Below, in pieces: positions 15,182-19,748 of a DNA stretch of 19,748 nucleotides. Below the pieces are notes generated by a model. That model was not told where the DNA came from. It searched no databases and worked only from the letters and a program-made list of their open reading frames with translations. A program made the translations under genes and the position numbers. The DNA comes from Bacillota bacterium (GTDB lineage: Bacteria > Bacillota > Dehalobacteriia > UBA4068): contig JAFSIU010000148.1 in NCBI GenBank assembly GCA_017439615.1, forward strand, positions 1 through 19,748, read 5' to 3'. Position 1 is the stretch's first letter. Each line of letters starts with the position of its first letter.

Positions 15182-15625
15182 GTGAACGAGAAAAAGCTTA
15201 TGCCCGAAAGCAGCTACATATCCGGTTTTCAAATCAGTCAGGATCCCAAGGCTTTACTCACGGCATATCAGCGGGAGCAACAGGGCCAAAATGATTCCTT
15301 GCTGCTTTTGCTGCAGCATGATTATTTGGGCTGCGACACCGACTTGGGCAGAGAACAGCTGCAAGAATTGCTTGCCGCTGCATCGAATGCTGAGCAGCTT
15401 CCACAGTTTATCGTCCTGATGGACAAAGCTGTGCTGCTTGCATGTTCAGGGAATGAAGCTTTGGGAAGTCTTTGCAGAATGGAAGCAATGGGTACAGAAA
15501 TCATTGCCTGCCGCCGCGCTGCCGAAAGCTATGCCGCAGATGCGGAGCTTTGCTGCGGCGAATTGGAGGATGAAGCGAATATCTGGTCTTTGCTGCTGAA
15601 GGCTCAGAGAGTCATCGCTCTTTGA
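15182..15625 (+). CDS. YedF-like DsrE/F-family protein lacking TusA domain
   Basis: A 147-residue soluble protein. Residues 38-147 line up by eye with the C-terminal DsrE-like half of YedF, the selenium-metabolism sulfurtransferase-like protein: LGCDTDLGREQLQELL (49-64), LPQFIVLMDKAVLLACSG (73-90), GTEIIACRRA (104-113) and KAQRVIAL at the end. The N-terminal TusA/SirA half is absent. In YedF the last core motif is a CGTC pair; here it reads C110-R-R-A, so the second Cys is lost, although a separate pair C124-C125 appears. A thiol-transfer role is therefore uncertain. The start is GTG at 15182 with AGGAGGCAG upstream. It sits between the CvpA-like and HEAT-repeat genes. Confidence 0.7.
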   Translation: MNEKKLMPESSYISGFQISQDPKALLTAYQREQQGQNDSLLLLLQHDYLGCDTDLGREQLQELLAAASNAEQLPQFIVLMDKAVLLACSGNEALGSLCRMEAMGTEIIACRRAAESYAADAELCCGELEDEANIWSLLLKAQRVIAL

Positions 15626-15672
15626 TTTGATATCAGAAAATTTGAATTGGTTTTTGCTTAAGGAGGAGCATA

Positions 15673-16836
15673 ATGGAAATTTTGAACAGCGTGGGCAATT
15701 TTTTTGTTTCGCTTTGGTTTGATTATATTCTGCCATTTTTCTTTATGATAGGAAATTGGTGCATCAACACTTTCAATACTCTCTATGCCGCAGCACAAAG
15801 TGCAATACAGCAAAATGTGTTCTGGCAATATGCCTTGCTGGCAGCAGGAATTCTGCTGGTGCTGGTGATTCTCATTGTCATTATACAAAAGCTGCGCCGC
15901 CGTGCTGAGCGCAAACGCCTCTGGAAGAAAAAACAGGCCAAGCGCAAGAGCATAGAAGAACAAAAAGAAATTGCCGATCAAGGCACAGTCTTTATGCCCG
16001 AGCCGATGGTCGGAATCGAAGAAAATCAGCTGCTGCAGAAGCTGCTCACCGCTCCCGATTGGAATGATGAGCTTTATGAGCTTTGCCGCACAGAAGGGCC
16101 TGCCTTTATCTTCACGCTTGCTTCTGCCTGGCTGCGCATACCGCCGCAGATCAAGCAAGGCTTGGCAGAGCTTGCCCTGAATGAAAAATGGGCAAAGCAA
16201 TATATCTCCCGTATGGACAATTTCCGTTATACTGCCGATTATGCCATGCTGCTCTGGGATCTTGCTCCCGATCCCGATTGTCTGCCCTTGCTTGCCGATC
16301 TGCTCGGCGCCAGGGAGCAGAGAGTTCAGCTTGCCGCAGTCGACCTGATAGACAAAATCAGAGATAAGCGTATGATACCCTATCTCGTTGCCAATCTGCT
16401 GCGCCCCGAGCATTTTGTAACAGCTCGTGTGGGAGAGGCTCTTGTTTGTATGGGTATCGATTCGGCCAAGGTTTGTGTTGAAATGCTGCCCCGCAGCGAA
16501 GAAAAGGAGCAAGTGCTGCTTTTGGAAGTGCTTTCGCTTTTCAATTGCGATTATCCCATTGAAAATGTTCTCGATTGCCTCAATTCTCCCTCCGAAAAGG
16601 TTCGCGCCCGTGCTGCCAAAACTCTTGGTGCAGGCAAAAGACAAAAGGCCCTTGATCGCCTGACCTTTGCTCTGCGTGATGACAATGCGCAGGTCCGTGC
16701 CGCCGCGGTGCTGGCACTTGGTGAGCTCAAGGCAAAATCCGCTCTGCCCGCCATTGAGGCTTTACAAAAAGATGATGATTGGGCTGTGCGTGTCAACAGC
16801 AAAAAAGTTGCCGACAGCCTGAAGAATAAAAAATAA
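15673..16836 (+). CDS. Membrane-anchored HEAT-repeat protein
   Basis: A 387-residue protein. Two hydrophobic segments are near residues 6-30 and 50-73, then a strongly basic stretch (RRRAERKRLWKKKQAKRK, about 75-92) that should stay in the cytoplasm. Residues about 180-385 are alpha-helical repeats of HEAT/PBS-lyase type, clearest as VRARAAKTLGAGKRQKALDR and VRAAAVLALGELKAKSALPA near the end. Such repeats act as protein-binding scaffolds. The RBS AAGGAGGA (15660-15667) precedes the ATG. The gene lies between the YedF-like and MscS-type genes, so a membrane-associated scaffold for neighbours is a reasonable inference. No catalytic motif is seen, and the partner is unknown. Confidence 0.75.
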   Translation: MEILNSVGNFFVSLWFDYILPFFFMIGNWCINTFNTLYAAAQSAIQQNVFWQYALLAAGILLVLVILIVIIQKLRRRAERKRLWKKKQAKRKSIEEQKEIADQGTVFMPEPMVGIEENQLLQKLLTAPDWNDELYELCRTEGPAFIFTLASAWLRIPPQIKQGLAELALNEKWAKQYISRMDNFRYTADYAMLLWDLAPDPDCLPLLADLLGAREQRVQLAAVDLIDKIRDKRMIPYLVANLLRPEHFVTARVGEALVCMGIDSAKVCVEMLPRSEEKEQVLLLEVLSLFNCDYPIENVLDCLNSPSEKVRARAAKTLGAGKRQKALDRLTFALRDDNAQVRAAAVLALGELKAKSALPAIEALQKDDDWAVRVNSKKVADSLKNKK

Positions 16837-16864
16837 TTTAATGTAAGAAAGAAGGCTTTTTTCA

Positions 16865-17683
16865 ATGACAGAGTTTTTTCAGTCCCCGGTAGGTATCGTT
16901 TTGATGAAGATCATATATGTGCTGCTTATTCTGGCAGTCAGCGGCATTGCCATCAAGCTATTTAAGCGTATGACCAAAAATGCCGTTGCCAAAAGCAAGG
17001 CCGAAGGCAATATGCGAGCAGGCACAATCTTGACAATTTTCAACAGCACCATCAAATATGTTATCTATTTCATCGCATTTGCTGCTATCATGAGCACGTT
17101 TGGTGTGAATATCGCTCCCATCATCGCTTCTGCCGGTGTTGTCGGTGTTGCTGTTGCATTTGGTGCACAGAGTCTGGTCAAGGATGTCATCACCGGTATC
17201 TTCATTATGCTTGAGGATTCCTATTCTGTCGGCGATTATGTCAAAGCGGGTGGTGTATCCGGTTTTGTTACCGAGGTCGGTCTGCGCTCCACCAAGATCC
17301 GCGATTGGACCAATGAGGTACATATTGTGCCCAATGGCAATATTGCCGTCATCACCAATTATTCCAAGGAGAATCTGAATTGCTTCATCGATATCCCTCT
17401 TGCCTATGCCGAAAATGCCAATATCGCTATCGGTATCATGCAGTCCGCTTTGGATAAATTCAATGCTGATTATGCTGAGCAGGCTCCAGATGCAAAGATA
17501 CTCGGTCTTAACAGCTTTGAAAATAACCGTATGCTCATTAAGGTTTGTCTGACTGCTGATGCTGATGCACAGGCCGGTCTGGAAAGAGCCTGCCGCCTCT
17601 ATTGCAAGAATGCCTTTGATGAGGCAGGTATTATGATGCCCGCTTCCTACACCATGATTTCCGAGCAGAGAGTTCTTGATTGA
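16865..17683 (+). CDS. MscS-family mechanosensitive channel
   Basis: A small-conductance mechanosensitive channel that releases solutes on osmotic downshock; it forms a heptamer in the membrane. The 272 residues have three predicted membrane segments (about 10-28, 60-80 and 84-110). The third is the pore helix, with the Gly/Ala-rich GVVGVAVAFGAQSLVKD, then the signature GIFIMLEDSYSVGDYVK at the membrane-cytoplasm border. The rest forms the cytoplasmic beta/cage domain (VGLRSTKIRDWTNE, VHIVPNGNIAVITNYS). Length fits the short YkuT/MscS type. It is followed 1 nt after its stop by the DUF951 gene. The upstream RBS is AGAAAGAAGG. No missing pore residue is obvious. Confidence 0.93.
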   Translation: MTEFFQSPVGIVLMKIIYVLLILAVSGIAIKLFKRMTKNAVAKSKAEGNMRAGTILTIFNSTIKYVIYFIAFAAIMSTFGVNIAPIIASAGVVGVAVAFGAQSLVKDVITGIFIMLEDSYSVGDYVKAGGVSGFVTEVGLRSTKIRDWTNEVHIVPNGNIAVITNYSKENLNCFIDIPLAYAENANIAIGIMQSALDKFNADYAEQAPDAKILGLNSFENNRMLIKVCLTADADAQAGLERACRLYCKNAFDEAGIMMPASYTMISEQRVLD

Positions 17684-17684
17684 C

Positions 17685-17909
17685 ATGTCGGATAAAGAGA
17701 TAAAAATGCCTGTCAATGGCGATATCATCATCCTGAAAAAACCTCATGCCTGCGGTGGAAATGAATGGCAGGTCACCCGCACAGGTATGGATTTTGGCCT
17801 GCGCTGCCTGCAATGCGGCAGGAATATCATGCTTCCCCGCCGCGAGCTGCAAAGACAGCTCAAGGAAATAATTTCAAAAGACAAAAAAGAAGGGACCCTC
17901 GAAAAATGA
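17685..17909 (+). CDS. DUF951 family protein, zinc-ribbon-like
   Basis: A 74-residue protein. The core GDIIILKKPHACGGNEWQV, with later LRCLQCGRNIMLPR, matches the DUF951 family, known in Firmicutes next to MscS-type and YchF genes. Cys residues in ACGG and CLQC could bind one metal ion or form a knuckle, with His near the first. Function unknown; the small size suggests nucleic-acid or ribosome binding, but that is only inference. The ATG at 17685 is one base after the mscS stop (TGACATG), so it is coupled by translation. TTG 17676 could add three codons and the internal ATG at 17706 could shorten it. The stop overlaps the next start. Confidence 0.88.
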   Translation: MSDKEIKMPVNGDIIILKKPHACGGNEWQVTRTGMDFGLRCLQCGRNIMLPRRELQRQLKEIISKDKKEGTLEK

Positions 17910-18571
17910 TTCTCACAACCGCAAAATTTAATGATGCAGTAGCTCTTATGCAGGGCAAGCGCAAAGCAGATGCGTTGCTTGAGGCATTTCGCAGCTTTGC
18001 TCATGCACAATATGGCATTGATATTCTTGATATAGAATTTAAGGGCAAGCCCGGTCTGAAACGCCTGAATATCCTGCTCTCCAATCATGCGGATATGCAC
18101 AAAATCGGTGCCTGCGGTGCCGATGGAGATGATCAGGTACGCGCTGAACTGACTGCAGAATTTCGCCGCATCTGCGAGGAGCAAAAGCTTGCGGACTATT
18201 CCCCCGCCGACAAAATTTATATCTCCTTTGGCGATATCGAAACCGAGATCAAAGCCCGCGTGCTGGAGGCAGCCAAACAGGAGCTGCAGCAGGCCAAGGA
18301 GCTTTTCCCCGATGCCGCAATCACTCAGGTTTATGCCGTCAGCAATGCCGTGCATATTTTCTGCGCGCAGGAAGCTCAAATCAAAGCAAATAAACAAAGC
18401 AGCATAGACAATGCCGTGCGCGAATATTGCCGCAATGCCGTTGCCAAATATGACGAGTTGCAGCTTTTTGTGCATTTCCTGCCCATATATTTTGTCAGCG
18501 AGGAAATGCTCGCCGAAAAATATGAGAACAATCTCTTCACCTATCTCAGCGGAGTTTCACTGCATTGTTAG
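17906..18571 (+). CDS. Hypothetical protein, last gene of the CvpA-like operon
   Basis: A 221-residue protein I do not recognise. The ATG at 17906 overlaps the DUF951 stop (ATGA), with AAGAAGGG upstream; an upstream extension in this frame overlaps DUF951 and is less likely. The sequence is soluble-looking, with no membrane segment, signal or clear motif. It is helix-rich (RRICEEQKL, VLEAAKQELQQAKEL) and Ala-rich, with five Cys spread over the length. It falls in the same packed operon as the MscS-type and DUF951 genes and is followed by a strong terminator. Codon choice looks like the neighbours, so transfer is not indicated. The exact role is open. Confidence 0.75.
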   Translation: MILTTAKFNDAVALMQGKRKADALLEAFRSFAHAQYGIDILDIEFKGKPGLKRLNILLSNHADMHKIGACGADGDDQVRAELTAEFRRICEEQKLADYSPADKIYISFGDIETEIKARVLEAAKQELQQAKELFPDAAITQVYAVSNAVHIFCAQEAQIKANKQSSIDNAVREYCRNAVAKYDELQLFVHFLPIYFVSEEMLAEKYENNLFTYLSGVSLHC

Positions 18572-18598
18572 CACTGGTATTGATGAGATTTCAACCTG

Positions 18599-18634
18599 AA
18601 AAGAACACAGTTTTACTGTGTTCTTTTGTTTTTT
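18599..18634. terminator. Terminator of the CvpA-like operon
   Basis: A perfect 13-bp stem AAAAGAACACAGT (18599-18611) / ACTGTGTTCTTTT (18615-18627) with a 3-nt loop is followed by GTTTTTT on +. The A-rich left arm gives T's on the other strand too, so it may also serve the convergent gene whose stop is at 18633-18635. Confidence 0.88.
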
Positions 18635-18944
18635 AAAGCATCAGTTTCTCTATTTTTAAATATTTTGTTATTCTCTCCGATTCTCTGCACAAATCCAGTT
18701 TATTGATTATTTGCAGCAAGGCTAAAGACGTTTTGAAATCCTGTGGCAGTTCATGATCAAATTCTGCATAAACATCCAGAAAATCCTTTAACTCCAGTCG
18801 TGCTTGCATTGTCGGATTAAGAAAATCCGTTCTGTGCAAAAATTCATCATTGCAAATTAACAGTGCTTGTTTTAAGCTCTCTTCATTTGGTTTTGATGAC
18901 AAACTCGTCAGAAACAGTTCTGATAAACAGTTATGTTTAGTCAT
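18633..18944 (-). CDS. Hypothetical 103-aa protein
   Basis: A 103-residue protein I do not recognise. It is mostly charged and helical, with no membrane segment, signal peptide or metal motif: for example MTKHNCLSELFLT at the start, DFLDVYAEFDHELPQDF in the middle, and a Lys-rich end. A strong RBS AAAGGAGG precedes the ATG at 18944, which argues for a real gene despite the size. It is divergent from the small Cro/XRE regulator at 19037 and shares the palindrome at 18963-18980 between them. Its stop overlaps the T-run of the terminator. Co-regulation by the divergent regulator is inferred. A role cannot be proposed. Confidence 0.72.
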   Translation of the reverse strand: MTKHNCLSELFLTSLSSKPNEESLKQALLICNDEFLHRTDFLNPTMQARLELKDFLDVYAEFDHELPQDFKTSLALLQIINKLDLCRESERITKYLKIEKLML

Positions 18945-18962
18945 AATAACATCCTCCTTTAT

Positions 18963-18980
18963 GGTTCCGAATATGGAACC
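18963..18980. promoter_or_regulatory. Palindromic operator between divergent small genes
   Basis: GGTTCC (18963-18968), six bases GAATAT, then GGAACC (18975-18980). For the left gene the palindrome overlaps a candidate -10 (CATATT on the minus strand, with TTGTAT 18 nt away). For the right gene it lies just before the -35 position, upstream of an extended -10 TGCGATAAT (19001-19009). One site could thus control both, most simply bound by the small XRE protein. Confidence 0.65.
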
Positions 18981-19036
18981 TTCCAGCGCGAAAATACAAT
19001 TGCGATAATTAAAGAAAAAACAAAGAAGGCAGTTGT

Positions 19037-19249
19037 ATGATTAAATATGATAAACTCTGGCGGCTGATGGAGGAAAAGGGTATTTCCAAAAATATGCTTC
19101 ATGTCAAGTATAATGTCAGCAAAGCTCAGCTATATAGATTAAGATATAACCAAAATGTCAGTACCAATACGCTTGACAGATTATGCAATCTTTTGGAATG
19201 CGATATCGGTGATATCGCTGAGCATATACCTGATGACAATGTTTTTTGA
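19037..19249 (+). CDS. Small Cro/XRE-family HTH regulator
   Basis: A 70-residue protein that is little more than one HTH domain: MIKYDKLWRLMEEKGISKN, then YNVSKAQLYRLRYNQNVSTN with the recognition helix, then TLDRLCNLLECDIGDIAEHI. This is the usual shape of short Cro-like repressors (HTH_26-type) common in Firmicutes. The ATG at 19037 has GAAGGCAG upstream. It is divergent from the 103-aa unknown gene, with a perfect palindrome between them that is likely its operator. Such regulators are often found on mobile elements or with small toxin-like partners, but nothing here proves this. Two strong hairpins follow after about 60 nt. Confidence 0.88.
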   Translation: MIKYDKLWRLMEEKGISKNMLHVKYNVSKAQLYRLRYNQNVSTNTLDRLCNLLECDIGDIAEHIPDDNVF

Positions 19250-19312
19250 TAGAGTGAATGCTGATGCAAACCATAAAGTCATTGTCATAATAGGTGTTCA
19301 TAAAAAAGTAAC

Positions 19313-19367
19313 AAACGGCATTACCCTTTCGGGTAATGCCGTTTTAAAATCGGCAAAAGCCGATTTT
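19313..19367 (+). terminator. Two tandem hairpins after the small regulator
   Basis: Hairpin 1: AAACGGCATTACCC (19313-19326) / GGGTAATGCCGTTT (19331-19344), 14 bp, loop TTTC, followed by TTTT at 19342-19345. Hairpin 2: AAAATCGGC (19346-19354) / GCCGATTTT (19359-19367), 9 bp, loop AAAA. Hairpin 1 is a good intrinsic terminator; hairpin 2 may act on either strand. They start 63 nt after the regulator's stop. Confidence 0.75.
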
Positions 19368-19453
19368 GCGAATGTATAAACTAACTGGTTTAAGATGGAG
19401 CTCCTTGAGAAAGCTACCGTAACAGCCTCGGACAAAAAGCGTTTGAAGGGGAT

Positions 19454-19631
19454 TAGGGGGTTGCAAGGAGGCCAGGGGACCCTGTCCCCCTGCAAAAACA
19501 AATACAAACCTGACGCTTTTATAAAAAACTGCTGGCAGAAGCAAAACCAATATTCTGAACAAATAACCCCTGCATAAAATCATTTTATGCAGGGGTTGCT
19601 TCACAAGAATAACTGTTTTACGAGCACCGAC
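19454..19631 (+). repeat. Dispersed intergenic repeat, copy B, with hairpin
   Basis: This is the second copy of the element at 1-170, in the same orientation. It has a G-rich start (TTAGGGGGTTGCAAGG; GGGGAC 19475-19480 / GTCCCC 19484-19489 pair), CTGCAAAAAC, TTTATAAAAAACTGCTGGCAG, then a 15-bp hairpin AACCCCTGCATAAAA (19565-19579) / TTTTATGCAGGGGTT (19583-19597), and a tail like ACAAGAATAACTGTTTTACGAGCA. The preceding stretch 19385-19453 (around GAGCTCCTTGAGAAAGC) may be part of it. The final bases 19632-19748 show no gene, only AT-rich DNA. The whole 19250-19748 region lacks a supported coding sequence. Confidence 0.65.
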
Positions 19632-19748
19632 CTTAAGTTCTTCCCTTTTTCTTATAAACAAATATTAATCCCAATTTACTTTGGGACTGACGGACTACAA
19701 CTTTGGCGATTTTTCCAAGTATTGATGTGAACAGAAAAATATGATAAA

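Noticed and set aside
19395..19577. A 60-codon open frame in the right-hand repeat
   Set aside because: No convincing RBS, and it crosses the repeat and its G/C hairpins; likely not translated.

Overview
The window reads as a low-to-mid GC Firmicute. The strongest marker is the complete heat-shock operon ctsR-mcsA-mcsB-clpC with a perfect CtsR heptad operator, followed by radA. Non-sporulating or Negativicutes-like bacteria (for example relatives of Phascolarctobacterium/Acidaminococcus) are my guess from gene style and repeats; that is inference, not proof. No phage, CRISPR, rRNA or convincing tRNA was seen.

Layout, left to right. (1) 1-295: an intergenic dispersed repeat with a long hairpin, then a promoter. 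(2) 296-1237 (+): two small 'nucleoside recognition/Gate' membrane proteins, closed by a strong terminator. (3) 1310-5987 (+): CtsR-controlled protein quality-control operon. CtsR is the repressor, McsA/McsB the zinc-protein activator and protein-arginine kinase, and ClpC the AAA+ unfoldase that takes phospho-arginine-marked clients to ClpP. It ends in a perfect 12-bp terminator. (4) 6021-7382 (+): radA, with a bidirectional terminator. (5) 7474-9294 (-): a three-gene cassette: XRE regulator with an AbrB-like tail, ABC ATPase and ABC-2 permease, under a clear promoter overlapped by an inverted repeat. (6) 9326-13239 (-): a cobalamin-riboswitch-controlled operon encoding a DUF4430 lipoprotein, EcfT, a fused double-ATPase EcfA and an ECF S component. 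Together these look like a dedicated vitamin B12 importer with its own surface capture lipoprotein. (7) 13267-14445 (-): a YchF/DUF933-family GTPase with a divergent G-domain. (8) 14542-18634 (+): a tightly packed six-gene operon: CvpA-like membrane protein, an orphan YedF-like DsrE protein lacking a key Cys, a membrane-anchored HEAT-repeat protein, an MscS-type channel, a DUF951 zinc-ribbon-like protein and an unrecognised 221-aa protein. (9) 18633-19249: a divergent pair (unknown 103-aa protein and a 70-aa Cro/XRE regulator) around a perfect GGTTCC-N6-GGAACC palindrome. (10) 19250-19748: no gene seen; two back-to-back hairpins and a second copy of the dispersed repeat that opens the window.

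The most interesting points are the lipoprotein-assisted ECF B12 importer, the CvpA/YedF-like/HEAT/MscS operon with its orphan proteins, the divergent YchF paralogue, and the hairpin-bearing repeat found at both ends in the same orientation.
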